From contig CM046354.1 in assembly GCA_025403435.1 (NCBI GenBank), positions 41,117,779-41,181,778 on the forward strand: a DNA stretch of 64,000 nt, written 5' to 3'. The notes beneath the pieces were generated by a model. The model saw only the letters and a program-made list of their open reading frames with translations, was not told where the DNA came from and ran no database searches. Positions 49,694 to 60,866 of the stretch are shown here, piece by piece (the first letter of the stretch is position 1; every line of letters begins with the position of its first letter). The position numbers and the translations under genes were made by a program. The DNA comes from Artocarpus heterophyllus. Its lineage: Eukaryota > Streptophyta > Magnoliopsida > Rosales > Moraceae.

Positions 49694-51122
49694 TGTTAGA
49701 CATGTATGCCCTAAGGAGTAAAAATGTAATACTTTTTTGGAGACATTTTTATCAATAAAGAATTTATTCATTTATATATATACCAAATCTTGCCCTCTTT
49801 ACGTTCATATTTGTTGAATGTATGATAAGCAAACAGTAGTCTGAGACTGTCAGTCTAAACCTTAAGAATTAGGCATATGATGGACTGATTATGCAGAAGA
49901 CACGATTCTTAAGGTGATGGTCTAAAACATATGATCCGCAATCGAGGGAATAAAGTTGGGCGCTTTATTCATGTAAAGATTATTATGTTGTCTATATCCC
50001 TTTTGGGAGATGGTTTGTCTTAACCATTGGAGTTGGACTCCATGAATAGAAACATTGGCACGTTGTCATAGGTGACGATGTGTTGGATCGGGACATGAAG
50101 TGAATTGATTTGGATTAATAATTCTGTCTCGGCAAATCGATTCACTTTAGACAGTCATTTGTATTGTATCTTAATCTTGAGATGAATAATGGGCCCGTTG
50201 TCTTGACTTGTGTCTTTTGATGTACCAATAGGTGACTCCCACATCTCTATAGTGGTATGCATGCCGGTACGTTGGAGGCAGCGTAGACTTGTTATTCATA
50301 GATATGGAATCCATAGCTCCTCTTTAGGAGTAATGATATCCTCTTATATGCGTTGTCCTGTAATTGGAAAACTGGAGCACTCAACCATTTGGATACATAG
50401 GTGTAACCGAATGGTATACTATCTTTGGATGGTAAGTTTTCTAATGGTGAGACAATGGAACGTAAGATAAAAATAATCGGGAAGGTAAGACAGAACTTGT
50501 CCTTAAGCCGATTATGGATGATCATATGGGGATGCGATATACTATGATATGTCATGGAGACTTAGCTACACGAGCTTCGTAATTCTATAAAGTTCGAGAG
50601 TGCAGCTCCAAGCTGTTAGTGGAGTAGCGTTGGAGTTGATAATTGTGAAATGTATATTTGGGATATTGGGTTTCATAATTATCATGAGCTTGAACTTTAT
50701 AGGTCCATTTTGGTCCCCTTTGCTAGCTCACAAAATCCTGTAACGACACGGCGTGCTTTTCCAATAATTGGTGACTTATGTCGGATTTATCAGATTGGTT
50801 TAAAATTTGTGAGAAATAAATAATTCATGTCTGTTTATCGGTTGAATTAATTTTGTAAGAAATTAGTTCAAGATAAACTTGTTGAATTATTGCGATCAGA
50901 TAATTCTTGTCTGTTTATCGGTTGATTTAATTTTGGATAAATTAGATCAAGATAAACTTGTAGAATTATTGTGAATTGATTTATTTTCTTGGAGATTATC
51001 TTGATAAAGTTTGTTTTGATCAGATAACTTCTCTATTGGGTTATTTGAATCAAAATTGAGACTTTATCCTTTAGAATCTCGGGTGGAAAATAAAAGATTC
51101 GCGGAGATTTTTCTCCGGAGTT

Positions 51123-51196
51123 CGGCCTGCCGAATGACGTGGTTGGCCTGCCGAACTGGGCTGTTCGGCCTGTCGATCAGAATGTTTAACCTACCG
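51123..51196. repeat. Dyad array (4 units) in Copia 3' LTR
   Basis: Cores start at 51123, 51144, 51166 and 51187 (spacings 21, 22, 21). The last base lies 121 bp before the TATA box at 51317. Confidence 0.88.
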
Positions 51197-51316
51197 ATCA
51201 GCGGGAGATAAGATTACGCTTTTTCATGCAGATCTTGTCAGATATTGATCCGAACTTGATTCTGTTTCGAGTTTTTGAGACCTAATCTGATACGGACTGA
51301 CCCCAGGACCAATAGC

Positions 51317-51324
51317 TATATAAA
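51317..51324 (+). promoter_or_regulatory. TATA box of Copia 3' LTR
   Basis: TATATAAA equivalent to 44696-44703. In a 3' LTR it could drive outward transcription into the right flank. Confidence 0.7.
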
Positions 51325-51716
51325 GGGAGTGAGTCTCATGATTTACTCAGATCAATTTGAGAGATTAAGAGTGATACTCTTCTAGTGAGCATCTAAAAAC
51401 TCCCTGAGAGCTTTTGTTCACAAATCACGAGCACTAGCTTTGGGTTTTCTCTATTGGTTGGAAGGAGAGTCACTGGTGGAAGAGCTGTACGTGTGAACCC
51501 ACACTCACTCCGGTTGTGGATAGAGAATAGCAAAGAAGACCAGTTGGTTGAGGCGCTTCTGGAACGTTACTTCTCTACACAGGTTGCGGAGGTTCTTCGG
51601 CACACTGAGGTTAGTAAGATCTGTCTAATTTATACATATAACATGTCAAACTTGTGTTTTGGAAATTACTCTGATGAAAAATTTTTAAAATTCCGCTGCG
51701 CACTTTGTTTACAACA

Positions 51717-51945
51717 TCTAGCACATATTTTCTCAGCATAGAAACACAGAATACATCATGCACACCATACAATGGCAAAGGAAGAGCCAATTTGTAAGCC
51801 AAATCTCCAACTCTCTCTAAAATCTTAAATGGTCCAATGAACCATGGACTCAATTTTCCTTCTTATCCAAATTTCATTACCTCCTTGATCGGTGCAACTT
51901 TTAAAAACACGTCTCTAACAGAAAACTGTAGAATATTAAGCTTAT
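51717..51945 (-). pseudogene. Old gypsy integrase C-terminal remnant, part 1
   Basis: Minus-strand reading with LKVAPIKEVMKFG, a stop, then WFIGPFKILERVGDLAYKLALP and VHDVFCVSMLRKYV, the conserved C-terminal domain of gypsy integrase. It continues at 43081 once the Copia element is removed. Upstream (51946-52072) no further integrase is recognisable. It is too short to name a family. Confidence 0.82.
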
Positions 51946-53366
51946 TAGTTAGGATATCACCGTCTTCATTGCTTCAGTCCAACGTAGTAACTGCAAAGGT
52001 GCTTGAATAGGATCAAAGGATTGACAATTTTGGTGAGTTTGTTTTTTGGACTAGGAAATGAAAGAATATAGGTGTAATGACTGAGGAAATGTTATCAATG
52101 AAACCTAATATTTAATTGGGTTTAATTAATGAATTTATTCTTAAAAATGTGAAATTTTGTACAAATTGTAATTTTTGTAAAAATTACGATAAAGTAGGAA
52201 TAAACAACATTCATTGTAAATTTTATAGCAAATGTGATGCAATTGTGGATATTGTACAATACAAATTTTATGAGTTTGATGACTCAGAGATTTGTGCATA
52301 ATATCCATAAAATGAATTTTATGTCACAATTAATTGTGAAATTGTGATATAAACGAATAGATTATTAGAATGTAAATAGGACATAGAGGTTGTCCAAACC
52401 TTAACCGGGGGTAGAAAGGAGGCCAGAGCAGTATAAGAATACTGCTAAATGAAAATGTAGATGCGAAAAATGTTATGATTGGCCTCCAAAAGTAAACGAA
52501 AAGTAAGTCAAATATTTTTATATAGTCTAAGGATAGAAAGTACACCGATTTGACCATGGCAGTATAGGAAAAATACTGTGTGATAAAAAATTACACAGTA
52601 TAAATTTTTAATTCCACAAAGTGGACACTCCTTGGTTTTCTAATGGGCCACATGTCTAGAAAAGTGACCCAATCATCTTGTGACACCTAGTGGTATACTC
52701 ATGGGTTACCATGAGTCACCAAATGGATAAGGAAGCATTAATTACAAAGTTATCACAACTTTTCTTTTCCGTTCTTTTGCTCCAAGCTCCGGCAGCCATA
52801 ACCAAGACTTCTAAAAAAATTTCTCAGCCCCCAAACTTTGCAAAAATATCCCCAAACAAGTTTTATAAGCAAGTACAAGGATTTTACACAAGTTTTAAGG
52901 TAAAATCCTAAACTTTTTAATGAGTTTTCAAGGGATTTTTCATGGGTTGAAGAGAGAAATTTATCCATGGTATTTTTGTATGGAAAGGAAGCTTAGGAGG
53001 GAGTTCAAAGGGATTTTGAAGGCTTGAAACCAAAAGGGTGTTATTTTGGTAAGTTTAAAGTTTTAAAGTTTTGAAATTTTATGGATTTTATTTTGATTTC
53101 TATTCTTTCAAACCTATGTGGGTTCTTAAGCATGTATTTGTTGAAATTTCATGCATATGTGAAGTATGGCATGTTTGAGTTGTGAAATTTTGATTTATGG
53201 TGCAAAATGATAATTTTTGTAAAAAGTATTATTTTTGTAAATTTAATGTTAGTTTCAGTAAAAGTGATGTTTGAGCATGAGAATGTTTTGATTAAGGCAT
53301 GGAATGGTTTCTGCAAGGATAGAATTGCAAGTTTGACACGGATTTGTGTAAAAATGCCATAGCAAC

Positions 53367-54001
53367 TGTTGATGCTTACCGTTGTCTGGCATCAGATCAA
53401 CACCCATGTGTGGCTGCGCACGGTCTGACCTCTCCTTGGGCTCGCCTCTGCCCGAAAGTGCACACCTGCAAGAGGAGGGATGCTTCAGAAATGATAGAGG
53501 GGTTAGTCAATAGACAAGGGCTCTCCGATGCTCAAGGCAGGTATTGCTCGGCAGAGGTCGGCAGCTAGTTAGGTGTGTAGAAGGAGTCTCTCTCTAGAAT
53601 GCCATAAATGCATTCTATTTATAGGCTACCACTTGGATTGGGTGTAAGGTGGGTTTCGCCCACCACCCGGGTGTCACATTAAGGTGTGTCAGGCAGTAGG
53701 TAACAAGTGTCGCGCCCATCGCCCAATGGATTGGACTCTATCGGACGGCAATGTATCTGCCTTGTGTTGGCCTATAATGGCGAGTAGCAGCCTATTTATG
53801 AGTAATGTTGGTCCGACCTGAGCTACCGTACATCCCGAGGTGACAGCCTTCTTGGGGAGCGACCTTGGATGCCTGAGAGGCACCTCGGGAAGAAGTATAA
53901 AGCGTCGGGGGCTGATAGCAAGCTTCCTGGGGTCTGCTGAGCTTAATAGCCGACCACCAAAGTTAAGGTCCTCGGTGGTGGCGTCGAGCTTACCCTCAAC
54001 A
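53367..54001 (-). repeat. Tat-like element 3' LTR (635 bp)
   Basis: Near-identical to 60867-61501, with terminal inverted TGTTGA/TCAACA. Confidence 0.93.
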
Positions 54002-54016
54002 TTAGACCCCCAGTTC
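54002..54016 (-). other. Tat-like polypurine tract
   Basis: On the element strand GAACTGGGGGTCTAA directly before the 3' LTR. Confidence 0.65.
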
Positions 54017-56770
54017 ACTTGGTCGGTGTTCGGCCGGGTGGATTATGCTGAGTGGGTGAGGCCGGCTCAAAGGAGGAAGGTCAAACGACACTTCGAAGCG
54101 GGGTGAGGTGAAAAGACGCGTGGATCAGACGGGGGACGCGTGTCGCATCGCGGCCGTCTACGCGCCTGTCAGGCATATTAATTGTGCCTCCTGGGTTTTC
54201 GCGCTCGAGTTTCCCGCCCAAAATGGCTATAAATAGGGCCACCCTCTTTGTAATTTGCACTTCATTTTCAGAAATTTTACGCCCGAAGAGTTTTAGCTAC
54301 CGAGCTCAAGTTATATAGTCAAGGATTGTATCTCCCGAGCTACCGAGAACCTTAGCAGGTAATTTCCCTTGAGTGAAAATGAGTGATTTGTTCGATTCCC
54401 AGAACATAGAGGTTTCCTAGTCAGACAGTAGCACGAAGAGTAGTAACTCTTCTTCTACCTAGTCCGACGCCGAAGTAGCGTCCCCAAGACGGGACGGGGC
54501 CAGCCGGCTGGAGCAAATCCTGAGGCTCGATTCCCAGACGGTACCTGAACAGGAATTTTTAAACATGCTGGACAGGCGCAGGCTCATTAGGCAGTCCAGG
54601 GAGCAAGACCCTTATGTAGGGGCGGCTACAGTGGGCTCGTCTCGAGTTCTTCCAAGGGAGAGGGCCGAGCTTCGGGCCCACGAGGATGCTCCGAGCACCT
54701 CTGGTCGGAATGCTGGGGCCCCCGTCCAAGTCGCAGGGGTTGTCACGGTTGACGTCTCCGATGAGGAGCATGCAGCCGAGGAGGCAGAGGCAGAGCAGCC
54801 GAAGATAGAGCAGGAGGTCCAGGTCACCCACGTTCGGGGTGTGACGGCATATCGGGTAAGCCGACCCGGGCAAACCTCGGCGACAGGCTATACGAGTGCT
54901 ATCACGGAGTCACGGTTAGAGAACCTACGCGCCGAGTATGGCATCTTAGACGATGTGATTCTCACCGTCCCCGGTGAGGGAGATTCACCCATAGACGCGC
55001 CGGAGGGATTCATCATGCTCTATGCCGAGTTCTTTAGGGCTGGGCTGCGTCTACCGTTGCACCGCTTTCTCCGCCGGGCACTCAACGACTTCAACATGTG
55101 CCTGGCCCAATTGAAGCCGAACAGCTATAGGTCGCTGATCGGGATGTACATTCTATGGAAGTACCATCGGAGTACCGAGATGCCGCTGGAGTCCTTCAAA
55201 CAAGTATTCAAGATGAAGAAGCTTCCTCGGTAGTCTGGCTGGTACTACTTCACCGGCTTCCGGAAGGATTTATCTTGGGCAACCCCGACTCAGACAAATT
55301 ATGGAAGTACGAGTGGTTCTACGCAGGGGGAACTTTCTAGCCCGAGCCGGTGAGGCCGTCCCCGAGGATCAGCAAGTGTCGAGGTCGTTCGAGCAGGGGC
55401 ACGTTTGGACCAAGCGTCCTTGGGCACCGACCCACATAATCAGGACAGTGGACGAGCTGTTCGAGAAGCCAAAATCGACCAGACAACAGTCCTTCCTTCT
55501 GAGGAAGGACACCTTATCCAGTTACGGCTGGTTTGGGGAGTCCAGTAGTCTTCCCCAAGCTATCCGTCCTACTCGGGCGGCCGGGCAGGTTACAATTGCT
55601 CGTCCGAGTGCCGCAGACATTCCGGGGCCAAGCACTTAACGGTCTGGTGGCCAATGAGGGAGCCTTCTACGTCCAGTGGCTCCTTCAATGCAGGGCCACC
55701 TGTAGCCGATGAGGACCTCGAGGACGTGATTAGGTTCCTATACCCATCTCGCCAACTCCGGATCGGAGGTCAGCCCAAAATTTTATTTTTAATGTCATCT
55801 TTTTTTATCCCGACCTCGCTTTGACTTTGCATTTCCTTGTGCAAAAATGACGGCACCGACCTCCCACGCCGACAGACACACCCAGATGGCAAGTTTAAGG
55901 AAGCAGAAGGGTAAGGCAGTCGACACCGGGAAAAAGCATAAGCGGACGCCGAGGCCCGAGTTTCCAACCCATACCGGGCAGGTCTCCACTTCAGTCCATG
56001 TCCCGCCACCTCCACCACAACCGACCAGAGCCTCTCTAGAGGGCACTCCAGCAGGCGAGGCTGCCAGAGGCTCGTTTGAGGACGTGCAGAGAAGGCGTCT
56101 GAACTACAGTGGCATAGTTCTGGAGCGCCTCGGAGATGCGGTTCCTCAAGATGATTTCTTCATGAACATCTGGGGGGAGGACTTCCAGAGTCTCTAGAAC
56201 ACGGCCTTCCAAGCCGCCGCCTTTGTAAGTATCCGAGCTTACCAATAGTTGGATTTCTTTTATCATGTTGCCGAGGACTGACTCCTTTTCTTGCAGGTGA
56301 GCACCGTTCTGCACATGGTGCACTCCACCGGGATTAGGGAGGTCCACAAGGAGAAGGAGATGCACAAGAAGACCTTCCTCTGGATGCAAGATTCCGATAA
56401 GAAGCTCAATGATAAGAGCATTGAGCTGGATCGAGCGAAGGAATCCCTCTCACGAGCCAAGGAGGAAGCCTGGAAGGCTAAGGTCGAGGCCCAGGAGGCA
56501 GCGAGGAGAGGCGGAGGATAAAGCTGCACGGCTTGAGGGGCAGCTCACAACCCTGCAAACGGAGCACCAGCACCTTGTTACCGAGCTCCTTGGTCGCCTG
56601 GCCGGTGCGGTCGAAGAATTTAAAACATCCCCAGAGTATGCCGATCTCTACTACCACGGCATGACAGACCTCCACGAGTACCTGATCGAGAAGCACCCCG
56701 AGGCAGCGGGATTCAACTGGTCGATCATCGTTGAGCCTGACTAAGACGATGCCGAGCAACACCGGGGTGA

Positions 56771-58917
56771 TGTAACGTCCTGAAATTTATTTAATATTAA
56801 TGTACTATAAATGATGAATTAGTGTGTCATAATTAACGTTTTAACATTAATTAGATTATTTGGTTGGATTTTGAATTTTTGGTTGTTTTGTTAAATTGAT
56901 GTGTTCAAAAGATTTCTTATTGTTTTAAAATGATGTTTTGAGTTTTAAAACACAACAATTTGTAAAATGTTAAAAATACTCTGTTTTGCAAAACCGTGGG
57001 CGGCACATAGTTTTCGCACAGTAAAACCGCCCACCGATTTTCTCTATTTATTTCCCTCTTCTCTCTCTCTCTCCTCACTCTCCCGCAACCTCTCTCTCTC
57101 TTCCTCTTGATATCTCTCGGCAGCTCTCTCTCTCTACATCTCTCTCTCAAATTTTGAAACCACATTCGAATCCAAGCTTCGGGTTAGCGAGGAGGAAGCT
57201 CGGGGACGTGATTCGGCAACCAAGAACGCGGATTGAAGCTTCGATTCGAGGTTAGATTCGAAATTTCTAAACTTTTTACAAAATTTCAATTTTGCGCATT
57301 TTTGAAATCTAGGTTTGTTTAAACTTAGAAAACCTTGTATTTGAGTTAAATGAGCTTAGAACAACTAGAATCTAAGCTTAGATTGAAGAAAAACGGATTG
57401 AATTCAAGATTTTTCATTTTTCCCCTCATTTTCTCATTTTCAGGTTTTTGAGGATTTTGAGTCAAAATCTTGTTTAAATGAGTCCAAACATGTTTTAGTA
57501 TGTTTTTCTATCAAGTATAATTGTTTGTCATGCCTGGGATTTGAGAAAAACAGGTTAGAACCAAGATTTGGATTTTGGGGATCGAGAAACCCGTGGCTGG
57601 GATTTCTAGATTTTCCCAGTTCGGCAGGCCGGAGTGATGATCGGCAGGCCGGTGTTCTTCCGACCGGCAGGCCAAACCTGGGAAATTGTTCGGCCGACAG
57701 AACTTTGCTTCCGGCAGGCCGAACTGTGCAGTTCGGCAGGCCGAAGCAGGACGTCCGGCAGGCCGACCGAGGCATAGAAAATTTTGTGATTTTTACCCGT
57801 TTTCACTGTTTTGAACCCTGATTTAAACCCCAACCTTATAGGATGATTTTAATGATACAAATGGCACACTAGGACATCATGAAATGGTTCTGTAACATAG
57901 AATGTCTCAAACTAGATATTGATCGACTTAGTTTGTATCTAGGATCGTTCGTGGTTCCGCGGAGCTAACGTATAGCGGGCCGGGATTACGGTGCGGGGCA
58001 CCGGCACGAGTATTGAGGTAGGACTTCTATTCTATTTCCTTGGTAGCCTGGTTTTGAAATGATTTGGCTTTGAAAAGGGTTTCTATCAAAATGTTTTCAA
58101 CGGTTGTTTGGAAATGGTTTTATCGGTTATATTTTATTATACCGTGATCTGAAATGAATTTCATAATAAATGTAATTGACAACACTCGGTAATTGGGTTT
58201 TGAATGATAATGATAATAAACACATGGGCATGATGCCATATCAGAGATCGGGTCGTGTAGCGATCGACATTGGGGGCAGGTCCCGAAACCCAGCTGGGCC
58301 ACTACGGTGTTGATGTCATGGTTTGCCTAGGTAAAAGTAAAATGGTGTTTTGATTTGACGAGTGGACTGTTCTGTGACAGAACGGTTCTACTCAAATTAT
58401 TTATTTATTTATTTATTTATTCAAGTTTCCTTTTGAATAACTTCTAATAATGTTATTTTTCTTTACATTAAACTATTTTATAAAACATAGTCCTATTGAG
58501 CCTTTCGCTCACGTTTTATTGTTTTAAATTTTCCCCCCCCTCTAGGTGGTTTCCCATTTAGGTTTGGAGAAGATTCTTCGAACCGAACTCCGGAGCAATA
58601 GGAGAATTTACTTATACTCTGTATTATTAATCAAGGCATGTAAGACTTTAACTTCATTTGTACCTGGACTGTAATTGTATTTATGATATTGTCAGAACCA
58701 TGTGTGTGCACAAGTTGTGGGTTGTGGAACCCATACTCGCGGTTTTTATTTAATTTTTATTACCTGCTTAATATTTATAAATCCTTTTATAAAATGTGGT
58801 GGAAAAACTCCTTATTTTTCATGTAATTTGAATCTTAAACCCTTAATTTCAATTAAATCCTCTTTTAATCAATCTAAATATTCTGCCACGTCACCTCCCG
58901 TACTCCGGGGCGTGACA
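56771..58917 (+). mobile_element. Solo LTR of the E1/E3 gypsy family inside the antisense ORF
   Basis: 2147 bp, TGTAACGTCCTG...GGGGCGTGACA, with perfect TSD GGTGA (56766-56770 and 58918-58922). It is close to the E3 LTR. It contains a seven-unit dyad array and the conserved block at 58250-58310. Confidence 0.95.
57622..57765. repeat. Dyad array (7 units) in gypsy solo LTR
   Basis: Cores start at 57622, 57642, 57665, 57691, 57712, 57734 and 57756 (spacings 20, 23, 26, 21, 22, 22). The unit at 57691 is a half form (CGGCCGACAG). Confidence 0.92.
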
Positions 58918-59028
58918 GGTGAAGAGGACGAGGTCATCATGGTAGACGGTGATGACGACGAGGATGAGCAGAGCACCGTAAGAGGCGGAGGCGAGGACGC
59001 GGCTGGGGGCGAGATCCAGGCTGATTGA

Positions 59029-59593
59029 ACTTTGTATATATATATATATATTTTTTTTTTATATTCGGGCTCGGGAGGTGCCTGGTTTCCTTGTACCTCC
59101 CCGATAAATAAAGACTTCCCGTTTTGCTCTTATTGGATTCTTGCGTGTAGTTTTGTTTTACTTTACATCCCACATAATTTTCCAAGTGCGAGAGTCCTCG
59201 AGTTAACAGTCTTAGCTTTAGGTGCACCTCGATGCAAGGCATTCCTTGGACATCCAGTTACTGTCATCTAGTGTCAAGTAACCATTATTGTCCAAGTTAG
59301 GTGCTTCTCGGGGAGGATCCCAGGTTGGGAACTAGCTATCTCAACAGCCATAGAGTTAGCTCGACTTTGCCTTGCCTGCTCAGTTAATCCGAGCATGTAA
59401 GTTTCAATCTCGGCTCGGTGTCGAGTTGTCCGAGTAGAGGTGAATAGCACCTCTGTTCTCAGTTAATCCGAGTAGTTATCCTTCTCTGCTTGGTTGATTA
59501 ATCCAAGCAGGTTTAGGTTTCTAATATCGGTTAGGTAGAGCATAGCGTGTATGACCACCCTTACCTTGTTGCCCCCTTAGACTTGCTTAAGCT
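59029..59593. other. Tat-like internal spacer
   Basis: A TA repeat and T run at 59035-59060, then moderately GC-rich sequence with recurring CGAGTAG/CCGAGCA words. It lies between the two convergent ORFs. No pol sequence is detectable. Confidence 0.5.
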
Positions 59594-60800
59594 TTAAAGA
59601 AGCTTTACAAGTGTAGGACTCGTCGGGCACAGAACTGTGCCAAGCAACTTAAAGGGTTTTCTGTACGGCGACAGACCTATGGTCGGTATACGGACTAGCC
59701 CCCTAGCCCGGTTTAATAAGGATGACTCTCCCTTGGTGGGAGTTATTGTCTTGTCCTCCGAGCTAGAGTTGTGGCATCTTGGATTTCTCTTTCTTCTACT
59801 TCTTGGCAAGCTCGGTGCTACTGTGTTCCGGTGCCTTTTTCTGCTTCTTATCCTTCTTTGTTTCGCTCAGGCCAGCCTCTTCCCGACGGCTTTTCATGTA
59901 TTCGGTAGCGTCCGCGTGTCTCTGGGCATACCCGAGCATTTGGGAAAACGTGCTCGGTTGCTCAAAGGCTAAGGACCAGGTCAGCTTTTCGTCTCGAAGA
60001 CCCCCTACAAAAATGTGCTTTAGGGTCTCGTCTTTGACGTGCTTGACCTCAAGAGCTGCCCGGGTGAACCGGTTAATGTAATCCCTGACGCTGCCGTCTC
60101 CCTGCTTAACAACATATAGGCATGTTATCTCTTTCCTCCGCATTTTGGTGGTGGAAAATGCCAAAGAGAAGGCGTCGGCCAGATGCCAAAAAGAATAAAT
60201 TGATCCGGGCTCAAGTCGTCGAAACCACTACCGAGCAGGGCCCGTAAGAGTGAGTGAGATGGCTTTGTACATCATCGCGTCGTTGGCGTTCTACAGTAGG
60301 GTACTCTACCCTCAACACGGCCTCCAGCTCTAGCATGGCGGTTTCTGTTTACTCCCTGAGACCCAAGCCGGTCAAATACCGAGGCTCGAGAACCTTGTGG
60401 TGAGGGGGCACGGCCGCTTGGCGCCCAAGACGGCGTTCCTGAACTATCCTATTATCAGCTGGGATTCCTCTAGTGGATCCTACAGACTACTCGGATTAGG
60501 CTTCTTCAAGGTTGGCTGCACTTCGCTCTATCCGACCCCCAGCCTGGTCAACCTGGGCTGGGGGCGGCAGGGCTGGTGCGGCTTGACGTTGAACCTGCTG
60601 CGCGAGCTGTTGAGTCAAGATCCGGACCACGTCTGTAAGTTCCCGGATCAGATCTTGGGCGGCTGGGGCATCCACCGGCTCTGCCCTCGCTATCCTTCCT
60701 TGCCCTTAGGCCGGCCTGTGGCTGGTTACCTATTTCTCGCATCGCCCGACCCCTCCTATCGGGCTGTGTCATCTCTGGTGTTACCTCGAGTCGTCATCTC
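59594..60800 (-). pseudogene. Tat-like gag, decayed
   Basis: The best segment (60164-59796) reads VKQGDGSVRDYINRFTRAAL, then LKHIFVGGLR and a Lys-rich tail, a typical Retrotrans_gag core. N-terminal fragments lie in other frames toward 60800 (a Gln/Ala/Pro-rich stretch) and C-terminal fragments near 59800-59600. Several stops and shifts break it. Confidence 0.75.
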
Positions 60801-60844
60801 GGGAGTCAGAGGTAATGTAGCTGAAGTTTGGATGAAGGCGTAGG

Positions 60845-60866
60845 GGCCCTCCTTCTAGCACCAAAA
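60845..60866 (-). other. Tat-like primer-binding site
   Basis: On the element strand TTTTGGTGCTAGAAGGAGGG begins right at the 5' LTR boundary. The tRNA it matches was not determined. Confidence 0.6.

Larger units (their letters stand above)
43082..51716 (+). mobile_element. Full-length Copia family A retrotransposon
   Basis: 8635 bp with TSD TCTAG (43077-43081 and 51717-51721). LTRs are 2014 bp and 2023 bp, with PBS, a partial gag, protease, integrase, RT, RNase H and a polypurine tract. The domain order IN before RT is diagnostic of Copia. LTR start TGTTAGACATGTATGCCC is of the Angela/Tork type (tentative). It inserted into an old gypsy pol and is disabled by in-frame stops and loss of the gag N-terminus. 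Confidence 0.95.
49694..51716 (+). repeat. Copia A 3' LTR (2023 bp)
   Basis: Pairs with 43082-45095. The 9-bp length difference equals one extra 21-bp dyad unit minus a 12-bp deletion near 50280. TATA box at 51317-51324. Confidence 0.95.
54379..59028 (+). pseudogene. Antisense ORF with Transposase_28-like domain, broken
   Basis: A plus-strand ORF opposite to the element's gag. The ATG at 54379 is followed by an acidic/Ser-rich N-terminus with TAG at 54418 and 54460. A conserved block (about 54990-55230: PEGFIMLYAEFFRAGLRLPLH, then LNDFNMCLAQLKPNSYR) resembles the plant 'putative gypsy type transposon' domain (Transposase_28). TAG at 55231 and a frameshift near 55260-55300 follow. A linker with a Pro-rich tract continues to 56223, then a good intron (GTAAGT at 56225, TTGCAG at about 56297), a Glu/Lys/Ala-rich coiled coil with a frameshift near 56510, a TAA near 56742, and an acidic C-terminus (58921-59028). 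A gypsy solo LTR (56771-58917) interrupts the last exon. The function of such ORFs is unknown. Confidence 0.75.

Noticed and set aside
58702..59028. A separate 108-aa gene starting inside the solo LTR
   Set aside because: Its first part is LTR sequence. Only the acidic C-terminus after 58921 is real, and it belongs to the interrupted antisense ORF.
60397..60843. 148-aa plus-strand ORF in the Tat-like element
   Set aside because: It overlaps the decayed minus-strand gag and has no recognisable motif.
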